DNA of 64,000 nucleotides from Impatiens glandulifera. Taxonomy: Eukaryota > Streptophyta > Magnoliopsida > Ericales > Balsaminaceae. Shown one piece after another: positions 12,701-25,449 of this stretch (the stretch's first letter is position 1; the number at the start of each line of letters is the position of its first letter). The position numbers were made by a program, and so were the translations under genes. The notes beneath the pieces are model-generated. The model saw only the letters and a list, made by a program, of their open reading frames with translations, was not told the DNA's origin and did not search any database. The stretch is from positions 1,226,389 through 1,290,388 of the forward strand of contig NC_061864.1 in NCBI RefSeq assembly GCF_907164915.1, given 5' to 3'.

Positions 12701-15560
12701 TTTCTCTCCATCACTATCATTCTAACCATCAAATCACCTAATCCATCGATTAAAGTACTAAAATACCCTTATCTTTTTTAAATATAAAAGGACATTTTAG
12801 TAATTTATCTTAAACAAATCTTAAAAAACTCATTTTTTATCCAACAAAGTTTTGCATAAATCCCAAAATAATCCTAAAAAACCCAAGATCAAATGAGCTC
12901 TTGGAGTAAATGGTTCTTGAAAAGGAGAGTAGGCTTCAGAATGAGTCTAGTTTGATAATAACACAACCCACAAACAATAAAGAATTACTTTATGCCCTAC
13001 TTCATCTTTTTCATTTTGGTCAAAATGTCCTACTTCATCTTCAAAGTCCAGAAATAAGAGTAGGGTTTTCTTCTGCTTACAGAGATTCATTTCACTTACA
13101 TTTTCTCAAAGCTCTTAGGCAACTGAAGATTCAGTTGAGAGATAACTGAAGACTGTATTCGAAATTTAGAAGAAGGCAATCTATATTTTGCTTCTTCCAT
13201 AGGGGTAGGCCAATATTCCAGTCCCCTACGGTTTGTAATCCACATACATGCACCGGCTTTGCTCTCGTCACTAATGAGTTCAAAAGCACCTAACAAATAT
13301 ATATGAAGCCTTAGAAAGGTGTGTTGTACTTTGGTTTTAGAGTCCAAATAAGTAACACAAAAACATCTACTAGAGATAGCAGGAATAGTAAAATGCATTA
13401 AACAAGTACCTTTAATAATTGCTTCCATTGGCACCCATCCACCCATTTGCTCAATGAAACTAGAAGGCATTTTTGATACTAAATCTGTTTGAACAAACTG
13501 CAGAATTAATTGTAAATAATCAATTGAACTAGAATCATTTTGTAATAACAAGATTACATAAAACCTCATCCTTAGCATAAACCAAAACTGAGGAAGTAAC
13601 CTATGAGCGATAATACAGTTGAAGCAAGTTCAACAATAGAAACTATGATGGTTTGTAGAAAATCTTGCAACAGAATCAGCAAGGAAAGAAGCTGTGTCAA
13701 AATCAATCAGCTTTAGGTTTGATGTCAATCCGAATAATTAGAGGATTTGTTTATATTTGATTCTCTTGTTATTTAATTTGAGAATACAGAAGATTTTTTT
13801 TTGTCTGCCTCCAAAACTCTCTCCTCATTCTCTAGTCTCTACCATATGAGGTAGACTTCAGATTCTACATGGTTTAAGACGGTTATGATCATTTAGACAT
13901 CACAGAGTATAACTTGCTAAGTTTGATAACTTCCACAGACTCTTTCTTTTCCATATTTGATCATCTATGATCTCATTCATGGAAATTGAAAGTTCTTTTT
14001 TGTCTTTCATACCTACAAATCACTATTTTTTAACCACATGAAGTTTTCCCCTTTTTAACAAGCACTCACCTCAGGGCAAAGCACGTTTGCACGAATACCA
14101 TGCCGCTTGAGTAAAACAAGTGACCTAGTGAACATGACAACGCCACCTACAAGAAATAAAGTTTGTCAAAAGGGGACAAAAGGCGTACAAGCTTTATACG
14201 TGGATATTTCATTTTCCTGAATAAAAGCTGAGACTGCTAGACAGTACATTTGCTCTTAAAACTTTAACAATAATTTCAGCTCTTTATTAGCATGACACTG
14301 TTAGACAGTACATTTGCTCTAAAGGAATGAGAAATGGCATGGTAAAACACGGAACTCGCACCTTTAGATGCAGAGTAGATAGGATCACCAATCAATGGAT
14401 AAAGACCTCCGGAGGAACCCATATTTATGATAACACCAGGTTTTTGAGCAGCTCGCATGGTTTGTATCTGGTAAAGAATATAATCCATAAATGCAAAACA
14501 CATGTCAGGTCAATTCCCCATGGAAAAAATAAATAAGAACAACCTCAACTTTGGTGAAATAACTTTCAAGAGAATTGAGAATACACGGACGAAGAACATG
14601 AAACTGTAAAAGTATTATTCTTGAATTAAATTGCTATAAGTTTAAACTATACTTTATATAGCGGTCTAAAAGAAGTTAATAAACTGTTTAAATAACTGCT
14701 ACTATTCTAGAATAACAGCGACCGTGTTCAATTAGAGATTCAACAGTGTGAATTTATCCAGTTGGGTATGAAAAAGCTTATCATACTTCATTTGGGTATA
14801 TGGCTTTTAAAAAAACTCTTATGTTCAACCCAGTTTTGGGCAAATCTAAAGGACCTACTGATGATAAAGATGCATAATAGAATGTAAGCATACCGCGAGG
14901 CGAGTGCTGTCAATAACCGAAATGAGATTCACATTCATGGTGTGTCTCCATGGATTAGTACTACCAGGTTGATCTTCATGGAATGACATAGGAAGTGAAA
15001 CACCAGCACTATTAACACAAATATCTAGTCCCCCATATGTTTCGAAATGCTTTTTAAAGGCATGTGACAGTTGTCCTACGCCAGAAAAGTAACATTATTG
15101 CATACTTGTATTTGGAAAGTTAAAAAAGTATTTAGAGATGCAAGGAATTGAAAATAATTTTCAAAAAAAAAAAAGAAACCTGTCATAGTATAATCAGAGC
15201 TGGAACTAATTTAGTCCAGTACAGTACAGATTGTAAGTAAATACCTGCATTTGTGACATCGCATTTGATAGATAAAGCAGATTTAAATGGCAAATCTGAA
15301 TGGAAGATGGCATTCTCCTTTTCAACAAGGGATGCTACTTCTTTCCCTTTCTCCTCAGAGAAATCAACAATCGTGACAAATATGCCTTTCTTTGCAAGAG
15401 CCAAACTGAGAGCTTTCCCTGTATGCAGAAGAAGAAAAAGAAGAACATCATAAACAAAGAGAAATTGGAGCTTCTCTAATTTTCAATGAATGTGGGCACA
15501 CACACCAATTCCAGCAGCACCGCCTGTGACGAGAGCTGACAGGCCTGGTTTGAGCTCCAT
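9755..15560 (-). CDS. NQR: Bifunctional SDR / quinone-oxidoreductase fusion (NQR-like), copy 2, complete, PTS1 SKL
   Basis: This is a complete multi-exon gene for a protein of about 630 residues. It starts at 15560 with [19 protein letters not shown]. The SDR half carries TGGAAGIG (cofactor loop), NSAGV, and YSASK (catalytic YxxxK, near 14370). The MDR half carries [17 protein letters not shown] and YESVGG, with no zinc-binding cysteines of the kind in classical alcohol dehydrogenases. The last exon (about 9755-9805) reads [16 protein letters not shown] and then stops. SKL is a canonical PTS1 signal, so import into peroxisomes is expected. The architecture matches Arabidopsis NQR (At1g49670). 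In animals the equivalent halves are separate enzymes (15-hydroxyprostaglandin dehydrogenase and prostaglandin reductase 3). Lipid-derived enones or oxylipins are plausible substrates, but that is inference. Exons and introns align with copy 1, indicating a fairly recent tandem duplication. Introns here carry two extra insertions (about 12122-12965 and 13655-13868). Confidence 0.92.
12122..12965. mobile_element. ~840-bp insertion in an intron of NQR copy 2
   Basis: In copy 1 the intron reads continuously through CACCACAAACAATAAAG. In copy 2 the same junction is split by about 840 bp. The insert has internal direct repeats: 12183-12296 resembles 12543-12660 (shared AATACAAAAGAGG), and 12284-12343 resembles 12893-12954 (shared AATGGTTCTT). 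It looks like a decayed retroelement or LTR fragment. No intact coding sequence is present. Confidence 0.5.
13655..13868. mobile_element. 214-bp insertion in an intron of NQR copy 2 with 7-bp target duplication
   Basis: ATGGTTT flanks the insert on both sides (13648-13654 and 13869-13875). Copy 1 has a single ATGGTT at the same place (about 2972). The insert begins GTAGAA and ends TTCTAC, a short terminal inverted repeat. A 7-bp duplication suggests a hAT-like MITE, though 7-8 bp is not fully diagnostic. Confidence 0.6.
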
Positions 15561-15599
15561 GTTTTCTCACTTGTTCTCGCAGTGTTGAAGCTCGTTCAG

Positions 15600-16416
15600 A
15601 GAATGCAATGATTTGATTGGGTTATTTGTGTCGTCATGGATCATTAGTAATATATGGTGATTGTCCTCGTCGTCATCTATTTCTTCCATTTCCCGTCCTT
15701 TGCTTGCTTGATGTTGACAGATCAACTCCTCTCCACTCAATGGAGACTTCTATAATCAGTACCTAGGACCGACCCTGGTCTGCTTTTATTTAGAAATTTC
15801 AGATTCGGCCGACCGGGGAAGTTTGGCCTCTGTTTTGATGTAAACCAGAAAGCATAATACTAATAGTAGAGCGGGAAAAGGGATTTATTTTCTAATAATA
15901 ATAATAACGATTTCATGCATTTTGTTTAAATTTGATGCATGAGTAGTGACTAAAGCCCAACTTAACATCTACTAAGACGTTTTATTGTACCAAATAATTA
16001 TTATTATTTTTTTATATAAAAGAATAATAATAATTTAAATAGAGGGTTTTTCTCTTTTACTCTATTAGCTAAATATTAAAATAAATTAATTTGTATACAT
16101 AATTGTCAATAAGTTAAAAGGCATGAGTTTAAGATCATGATACTTTCCTAACATTCATAAAATTACAAAATTGTGATATTTATTTTGAGATGACTCTATC
16201 TAGTAAAGTAGTATGGGGTTGGTTGGTGATTGTCAATTTCCAACTCCTTTTTTCTTCTTTCGTTCACTCTTACTCTAATCAGCCAAAAGATAGAAGAATG
16301 CCGCAAAATTCAAGAATGCCTAACTAATTAATAACTCTTTCATAGCAATGGCTGGGTCTTGGCCTCCTCTTGGGGACAATGGGAAAATAGAGCATGTGAA
16401 TTATGTAGGAAAACAA
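15600..16416. other. Intergenic between NQR copy 2 promoter and RAD54 3' end
   Basis: About 0.8 kb without coding potential. It carries the promoter and 5' UTR of NQR copy 2 (right-hand end of that gene) and the 3' UTR of RAD54. No specific regulatory motif can be supported. Confidence 0.5.
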
Positions 16417-16443
16417 TTATTATTATTATTATTATTATTATTA
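16417..16443 (-). repeat. (TAA)9 microsatellite forming nine in-frame stop codons at the RAD54 end
   Basis: Read on the coding strand, the last sense codons GAT TTT GTA are followed by nine consecutive TAA triplets in frame. The first (16443-16441) is the stop codon; the rest lie at the start of the 3' UTR. Confidence 0.85.
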
Positions 16444-19400
16444 TACAAAATCATCTTCTTCTTTTTTTGGGGATCCAGATGATAATCTTTTTTGAGGAAG
16501 TTGGATATTACTAATTCTAATTGGTGGTGTGTTATTGTTAAATGAAGGTGTTTTCATCGATGATTTCAAAAGGAAAGGCCTTCGCAAGTTTTTACTAGTG
16601 ACAGGAAGCCTCCTCAAACCGGAACAACCAATATCATTCGTAGTCTTGATTTCTTCAGCTTCATTTGTTATTTTCGTCTGCTTCATTGATTCAATCGGAA
16701 CTAGCTTCCCACTCACTTGATTTGTGAAAACAAATGTCACCTGCAATTTATTTATTTATTTTTCAGATAATCGACCAAATTCATCCCATTTGTTAGTTAG
16801 AAGATCTCTAATAAAGCGAGAGATCTAGATGTATATACCTCATCTCCCGCTGAATCTTGCAAAATAACATCTGGAACGGTGGATGATGGCGAAAAATGGT
16901 GCCCCCAACTACCCAAGTCCTCTTCCAAAGGGGTTCCTATCTGAAACCCATGCAAACAAAATAGGAATGATTAGACATCATTCGATACACCCTACAAAAG
17001 ACAATTAAAAAAACCAACCTGTTTTTCTGAGGCTCTTAATTTATGTAAACAACCAGTTATATGAGCAAATCCCCCTGTGTCTTCTTCCTCTTCTTCTGCG
17101 CCATTCATCTCACCTAGATGGTCGGCAGGGCTATCTTCCACTGTAATGTCATTGGTTCGACAACGACTGCAGTTCATCTTTTCATGAATTTCAGACCTGG
17201 TACCAGGCAGAGTATGAAGTTAAAAGGTAAAAGAATGTAAGGCCAAACCATACAGTAAATTAATCTGAGACAAGGTTTGGATTGCATTATGAAATTGAGA
17301 ACACAAAAGATTATTCGTGGTAAGGAGGATGAACATGGTAACATTCTTTGACTAGAAAATCATTAGAAACCATTCATTTATCCGTTGTCAGGTTCTCAAA
17401 ATTAACTTGTTAATGCCAAGGTCAATTGGAGAATTTTGGGATCAATGGATTGAGATGATTCCGACGATTCTAAATCCTGATAGAGTTTAAAGGATTATTT
17501 TTCATTTCTTTCTCAATCGCTTTTAAAGGGTGGGAACATCAATGGTTGGGAGATCTTTAAAATGGTAGATGAAATGATTTATTTAAGTTTTAGTCTTTGT
17601 TTGTTTGTGTTATGGTTCTAGTTATTTTACATACACATTTTGATTTTTTTTTTTCCTTTTATGTTTTTCTTTGGGAATGAGGGCAGTCAATCTGTTGCTC
17701 TCCCATGAGTGTAGCCTTGGCGCCCTCATATTTTTACGCAAATAATACAATTACATTCGATTCCAGCTTTTGTATCGAAAGCGATTCCTTAATACCAAGA
17801 ATTTATTCATTACCATTTTTCTTTTATAATAATGGAAAAAGAACTAACCTTACATTCTCATGAAATGAGAATAAATCACGCAGATCTTCTGAAGAGAGAG
17901 AATTTCCCTGAAAACATGACAATGTGTCATCATCTACAGTGCCATATTAGTTTCAGTATCAGGAAATTACAGTCAGTTAGTTAGTATACATTATCGTTTT
18001 GCTCCTGCTGAATAACTTTTTGAAGCCCTTCCTTTGACATTTGTCGCTGGTAAACCTAGAAAGGACAAACAAAAAGAAAAATTGTAAATGGACCGAGTGT
18101 GAAGACTCGAACCTTAAATACATGAGATTAGATTAGAAAGGACAGAATATTAAAAATACTAAATAACCTTAGCTTGTTTTTGAAATATAAAATAGAAGTA
18201 ACCTTTTCTTCGATGGTTCCAGTGCTCAAAAATCTATATATGTAGACTCTCTTTCTTTGTCCATCTCGCCATACTCTCGCAGCAGCCTGCATATCATGAA
18301 CAGCCTATGAGTATCATTGATGATGAAAAACATGAATTTCTCTCAAAATTGACAACGTTGTTTAAGCAATTGCCTGTTTATCATTAGCAGGATTCCAATC
18401 AGGATCAAACAAGATCAACCGATTCCCTCCTATCAAATTGAGACCACATCCACCGGCTTTGCTGCTCAAGAGAAATGCAAACTCATCCTGACAAGACACA
18501 AATTCGAGTTATTTCAATTTAAGAGATTACTAGATTGATCATGAAACTATTATTGCATACCTTGGATTGATCATTAAATTGGTTAACCAATTTTTGTCTT
18601 TTACTGATGGATGTTGTTCCATCCAGTCTTAAGAATGGATATCTTCTTTCGCGGCACAATTGAGCAAAAAGGTCCAACGTCTATTAAACAACAATTCATA
18701 AATTAAGAAAATAGTTTTTTATGTAAATGAAGTAGAAAGGAAAATATGCAAAAACTTTGGTCTTGTTTAATGTGGGTTATTTGGAATTATTTCCAAATAA
18801 ACCAATATCCGAATAACAATCTACTCATTCATCACAACATTCAAATCATCAACAAAATATCCTCTATTTATAAAAAAATATAATATATTTATACCCATAA
18901 TGTCTTTTTTATTGCCACTAGAGTTTATTATATAGAATAGGCTAACACAACATTCCACTGTCATGACCCCTACTTAAAAAATCAAGGTATTTTTAATGAG
19001 AATCGGAACTGAGACTTTAGCCTACTCTTTCCACTAGCCATTGGGTGAGTCAATATCCATAATGTCTTTTTACTTAAATAACCTGATTTTCTATAATCTT
19101 CAAACAAGGTTATTTGCAAATAACCACTTGGTTATTCAAATAATCCTATATCAAACAGGTCTTGGTACCCTAGCTCAAAGTTTATACGTGACTCAAACAG
19201 AAAAAGGAGAAGTGCATAGAAAACAAGTCAACAAAGATTAACCAGAATAGAGTCTACATAATCTAGGGTGAGCTGTAAATGTTCTTACATGGATATTATG
19301 CCATAGGTACTTGACAGAATGAGAAATTCATTAGTAAAGTTCATAAATTATGGCTATGCAGTAACACTCTATGAAATTCAATTGTATTCTTTAACCTAAT

Positions 19401-22400
19401 AACTAAATGTATTCCGAACAGAAAAGAGGTAGTAGCATTATTGATGGAATTTAAGCAGTAAAGAGGTAGTTGAGTTCACCAATCTTGAAGCAATAACAAA
19501 AGAATTATCATTCATTCTGCAAATCTTTTTTTTCCTTGGCAGCATTAAGTAATATGGAGAAACAGATAAGTTGTTAGAGAAGTGTCCAAAAGTAGAGAAC
19601 ATAGGTAGTCTTTTTTTCTCAGAGAAACCAAATACATGAAATAGATCTCATGAAAATTGCACAAATTGAATACTATAAAGTTCCATCATCATGTAAAGCC
19701 CAGAGAAATCCTAGATGCATACTTTTTTTCCAAGAAAAATCATTAATGTGTACTTGAAACTGCAGCCAATTTGACCAACTAACCTGAGTGTAATTTGATA
19801 CTAAGACTATCCGGTCATCAGTTCGTCGACGCAGATGAGCTAGTAAGCGAGATAAAACATGCATTTTCCCAGATAATTCAACCCACGTACCATCTCCACC
19901 AGTCCAAGTTCCAGATCTAAATGATAAATAGTATAATACAATAGGGTCAAAAGGAAACAAAATACTATAGGATTAAAATTAAGAACTAGTTACCTTCCAG
20001 AGAACATTTCTGGGGGGAAAAACTTCAAACAATTCTCAAAACCTGATGTTCCTGGCTTCCCACTTTTTAGTGTATCATATATGAGCTTCCAAATCAAGTT
20101 AACCAATGTGAGGAAAAAGATACATAAAAGGATATTTTTAGCATGAATTAAAAAAGTAAAGAGAATACAATATAAGTAATTCTGAAAATCAATGACTTTA
20201 ACACTGATAAGCTGGAATAACGTTAAATTAGTAAAAAACTTATAAAAAGTCAAGAAAATTTTGATACATGTTAGTAGTTTCAAGATATTCAAAGCCAAGA
20301 AAACTGACCAATTAGACTTTTCGGAGCATGGAAAATTCCAATATAGAAAATCAAGGAGGGTGGTATTATTGAGAATATGTTGTTCTAATAAAAAGCATTA
20401 AAAAATATAGGATAGTACAAATAGCACAATGTAATAGTATCTTAATCAAATTAGTATCCCTAATCGTATCATAATTATCTTATATTGTATGGTATTATTC
20501 TAATCTCATATTCTTAAGAATATAACATAGCTATTTTTTTAAGAATGTAGCATATCTAAAATTCCAACACCCTTCAATAATCCAAGTTGGAAATTTTACG
20601 ATGGACTTTGATTTACAACACAGGCTATGTCTACGCTCATAGGTCTTGTTCTTACCTATATTGCTGTCTCAAATGAATTGTCTCATGCCTATCTCGTCTT
20701 CAACAACTTCTCTTTTAATTGGTTCATCTCTAGCTACTTCGTCTGTCACCTCATAATGATTATAAATAGATAGATAGGATGCTTAAGTTTGGGAGAAATC
20801 GAGAGCAGTGGATTGGAGTTTAGTGGATTCTAGTGACTTTTATTTGGGTTACTTTTCAGCATGGTCTTGTGGGGTGCTTATGAGGGAAGTTTGAATGATT
20901 GTTTAGAAGATTAACTTTGGATCTTTGAGTTCTTTTGTGTTATACAACTTATAGCTTTCGATCATTGGAAGCTATTTGACTTTGTGTGTGAATGGTGTCT
21001 TTCTCCTTCTTATCTTTATTGTTCTCCTTTCCTCATTACTGCTGCTTGTACTCTTATGTAGCACTTCACAACTCACTTAGTTATGCAAGGTTTAACTTCT
21101 TCAAAAAGAAAATCTATATTATGGAGAATATGTTGTTTACATAATAGATACCATAAATACATAGAATACCACAAGATAATAATTTCCTAATCAAGCCAAT
21201 TCACATCTAGTTATCCTTGATCATATCATAGTTATCTTATAATATATCATATCCAAGATTTCAACAAGCAGGACAACCTGCTCGATTTTTGACTATCATG
21301 GTAATACTAAGCACAATAAGAAGAAAAAATTACAAGACATAAGCTAGTGATCTTTCGTTCACAAGCAAAATCACATTCGAAACTAAAAGACCTCTCTCAT
21401 AACGTTAATTTGCTTTCATGATTATTGAGTGGATAATGTAGACCTGAAAGGAAGAGACCATGTAAAAGTTATTCATACCTTTGGATGATTGCACAGTTTC
21501 TTGAGAGCTGTAATGTAAGCCAAAATTGCTGACTTTTTCTTTTCTTCATCAAGTGCTCTTTTGACCTATAGTTAGTCAACACATGAAAACAAACCAGATA
21601 ATTTGTGAAATTCAAAACTGGTGTGCGTCAAAATGCAAATTTGCACAAAATAAATCCCTACATTCTTTGAATGGATAAAATGGTTGTATAGTTCTGTTTG
21701 GAGAGGAGACAACTTGCAGCATACAACTTCTACAATCTGCACCCACAATTTCGCTAGGAGTTACATATCAAAATATGACCATTTTAGATTAAACATAAAA
21801 CCTGCGGAAATAAAAACTTAAGAAAAAATCATTCATTTTGGACCGAAACTATAAGGCCCTAAATTCTTTCCTTATATGACACTGTTGCATAACCCACGGA
21901 AAGAGGGTGACCCAACTTCTTTGTGGCCTTAAATTTGCAACTTAATTGCAATATTGTATTTCTAAAAGCATAAAAATCAGATAAGATTGTTGTGCTCATA
22001 CATACATGAGGAAAGAGAGGATGATTGGGAAGTAGTCCAAGCAACTCAATGATACAAAACCTTTTGAAATTTTCATAGAAATAAACATGATAAGGGCACA
22101 GAATATGTATGCAGTGTGAATGAATCAATATAAGATCAATGATTCTTCCATTGCACACGTCATATCAGAAGATATTTATCTGTCTGGAACTAAATCTTCT
22201 GTAACAATGTCGAACCTTAGGAGGTAAGTGATTTGATAGCAGCGCGTTGGTCCTCCGCAATATGAACTGTAGGAGATATCAGAACATATTGAATAGAAGC
22301 CAGTTAGAGAATTGTACAAAACAAAATATGAACGCTTCATGAAAACCAAAGAAAGAAATAAGAAAGATTTACCTGATTCACCTTTGTACTTAATTCGGCC

Positions 22401-25389
22401 GAGCGCAGCATACCAAGCTTCTTTTCTTCTTCAGTGGCATGTGGCTCTCTTCCACAAATAATTGGTCCCTGTCTCGACCATATAGAAGGTTAATAACATT
22501 GATCTCTTTAACCTTCCACCAAAGAAAAAAAAAAGGCTGTTTAATAGAACCTCTTAAGTTCATCTAATTATCTTTTATGCAGTATTTATACAGCATTTAG
22601 TAGCATCAATCTTTATGGGATCACATGCATGCGAGGTCTAGACTTAAGAAACGGGACCTTTTAGACGTTAAATTAAAGTATGACATCAACTTTAATGTCA
22701 GGAACATTTTGCATGGAAAAAAGTTCTGTTATGAAGATATTACATACACACTCATCAAAACAGATCACTACCAAATGACCCGTGCCTGAAATTAAAGCAT
22801 TGCTTAGGCAACAAACAGCACATACCAATCACAAGACTTGACACCTAACAGCCAAACCACAACAGTACAAATGCAATAAATTGAATGAAACTTCAAGAAG
22901 TTAGCAATAATAACAGACCTCGTAATGCTGTCGAAAATACGCAGCATCACCCAAGATTCCAGGATTCGTGAAGTTAACCATTGCAAAAAATTCCTCCAAA
23001 TCATTCTGCAAGTCAATATAATAAATACTAAAATTTAGCAGCACAAAATAGCAAGAACATTTTATCAAGTGCTGGTTGGTATTGACCTGCATCGGAGTTC
23101 CTGACAATAGAATCCGGCGTTTGCATGGCAGAGCGGCTAATGCCTGAATAAATCATCTTCATCAACTACTCACCATGAAAATAAAAAACTTCAAATCTAC
23201 TGTACAAAACTGATTAATTATCTTACTCGATTTGTCAACGTTTGATCATTTTTCAGGCGGTGAGCTTCATCGCATATAAGAAGATCGCAAGATCCCTCGT
23301 GACTGAACTTTGCTGAATGCAACCGAAATGTTTCATATGAAACAATTAATACCTGTAAGAATTTCATATAAGTCACTTTATAAATACAGCAAGAGGCACT
23401 GAACATGCTTTATTTACTTCACCTGCACACGGCTACGAATGCAAGTGAAGCTATCAATCCCTGAGATAACATCCTCCCTTGAACTTTCATTCAATGCAAT
23501 AAGTTGGACTCTTTCCCCTACCCACTTCTTGATTTCAGCTTCCCAGTTACTCACAAGACTAGTAGGTGTCACAATGATTGCTTTTTTAACCATTTGTTTT
23601 CCCTCAAATCCCTGTTGAAGAAGTGTATACAACAATGTAATTGATTGCAAGGTCTTTCCCAAGCTGCAAAAGTAGACACATGATGAAATTTGAAAACAAC
23701 TAGAAACAGCCAAGTAAAACTTCAGATCAAGTTATAAAGGAAATCAATACGGATTATATATTACCCCATATCATCAGCCAGAATGCAACCATATATGCTG
23801 GAAGCACTGTGTAGCCCAGCAACACAATCAAACATGAATTGAACTCCCTCTCTGCATGTAAAATGATGAAAAGAAAACATTTTTTAAATTTCTTACTAAT
23901 TAATTAATAATATGATACAAATCAAAATAGAAACTTTCTTATAATTCCAACTGATCTTCAAAGTCAAGTAATGACCAATGTCAATCTTTTGAAGAGTACT
24001 TCTAGGAAGAACTGGAGCTGGCATGCTTTGTATTCAATTGCATGTTTTTCTATTTCATTCTTTCTTCCTAGCTTGTACGTATTCATCTTAGCAAATTATT
24101 TAATAAAAGCTTAACCTTCTGAAAAAATCCAAGTGATTGCACACTTCTGTAAATCCAAACTGTCTTGCATGATAACTAATCAGTTTAACGTTACAAAAAT
24201 AAATTAATCTGTTTATTTGTTACCATTTGATAAATAATTTGGTAAATCCTGAAAAAAAAACCTCTAACAACATTCAGAACCAAGCAGAATATGGTTACCA
24301 CTTCTTATTTCTATCATAGTAAATGCAACTTTAGCGTGTACTTAGTAAACATCTCTATTTTTTCAGAAAAGAAAAATTTAAGAACCAAGCAGGGAAACAA
24401 ATTATTAAATCACAGGATATTTACACCTTACAAGATGTGCATAATGAAATTCTACAGTTCATTTGACAAGAAGACAGTGAGATAGAATAGTATCATTAGC
24501 ATCACGAGGTTACCTCTGGTGGGGTCGGAGATAGCGCACAAGCAGTGGATCCACTGTTATTGGAACCAAATCAGTTGGTCCTTCACATTCTTCGGGTAAC
24601 CACAGAACCAACGGTTCAATTCCTGGAGGAAGAGTTACATCTTCCACCGGAATTACTTCCTCCACTGTAATATGGAGATTCGTCTTGATGGCAATTGGAA
24701 CCAAAACAGGTCTAGTTGATCCCCAGGGAACAAACCTTTTGCGTGCCCACAGACGACGAAAGAGCTGATCATTGTTCTCACTGTAACCGCTTGAGGATGG
24801 TTGCTTAAACGGCTTTTTAATAATAGCATCTCTCTCAGTCACTGAGAGAATTCTAGGAAGCAGCGATTGCCTTCTTACAAATAGGTTACCTCTGAAATTA
24901 GAATAACAATTGTTACAGTATAATATGATGAAACAAACACCTGAAAATCAGCATATAATTCATTTTATCTAGGTATTATCAAATTGACAATGATAAATCA
25001 ACGTTGCAGCGCAATTGGTAGAAGGAAGTATTGAATCCATGGATGAAAGGGAAAAAAAGCTTCTATCGCACGGAAGGTCGCAACGAGTACATTATTACAT
25101 TATCATAGCTACAAAATTAGATTGATAAGGAGATAGACCAAATCTACCTCACAAGTGCGTCTATATTTTGGGATTTGCTATCGCGTTTCGGCGGCGGATG
25201 ACGGACGGTGGCTGGTTCTTCATCAAGATCGCAGTTGCCATCACTATCACTATCGCTATCGCTATCAATATCATCATCATTTATGTTGTCGGCATTATCA
25301 ACTTCTTCTTCTTCATCGCAGGTGAATTCATCACTGGAGTAACCTGGATCAGAAGGAGATGAAGAAGAAGAAAGAATTTCCTCTTCCAT
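16441..25389 (-). CDS. RAD54: DNA repair and recombination protein RAD54 (SNF2-family ATPase)
   Basis: RAD54 is a nuclear SNF2/SWI2 translocase that partners RAD51 in homologous recombination and remodels chromatin. The gene has about 18 exons and encodes roughly 900 residues, close to Arabidopsis RAD54 (At3g19210). The preferred start, MEEEILSSS at 25389, is 14 codons inside the longest frame and matches my recollection of the plant RAD54 N-terminus. The N-terminus is acidic with an Asp-Ser run. Helicase motifs appear in order: [18 protein letters not shown] (24.5-23.8 kb), Walker A DDMGLGKT (near 23.7-23.8 kb), Walker B DEAHRLKN (near 23250), LSGTP (motif III, near 23100), then LDGTT (near 18615), [14 protein letters not shown] and DPDWNPAND (near 18390-18480) and [12 protein letters not shown] (motif VI, near 18250). 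After that comes a variable C-terminal tail with EEEEED and [10 protein letters not shown]. The frame looks intact. Introns at about 18690-19780 and 20100-21470 are long and repeat-rich. The stop codon lies in a (TAA)n tract. Confidence 0.95.
20300..21290. repeat. Repeat-derived stretch inside a RAD54 intron
   Basis: The segments near 20370-20580 and 21120-21265 share AGAATATGTTGTT, AAGATAAT/TATCTTATA and TTCCAACA/TTTCAACA landmarks in the same order. They may be eroded direct repeats of an inserted element of about 0.9 kb. No coding remnant is recognisable in the middle. Confidence 0.3.
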
Positions 25390-25449
25390 GATAAATCCCC
25401 GACCTTCTCTTCGTTTGCTTCGGACAAGCACCGTCTTCTAACGAAAGTC

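Noticed and set aside
25168..25362. Plus-strand frame opposite the RAD54 N-terminus
   Set aside because: It is the antisense shadow of the Asp/Ser codon run; no domain or signal supports it.
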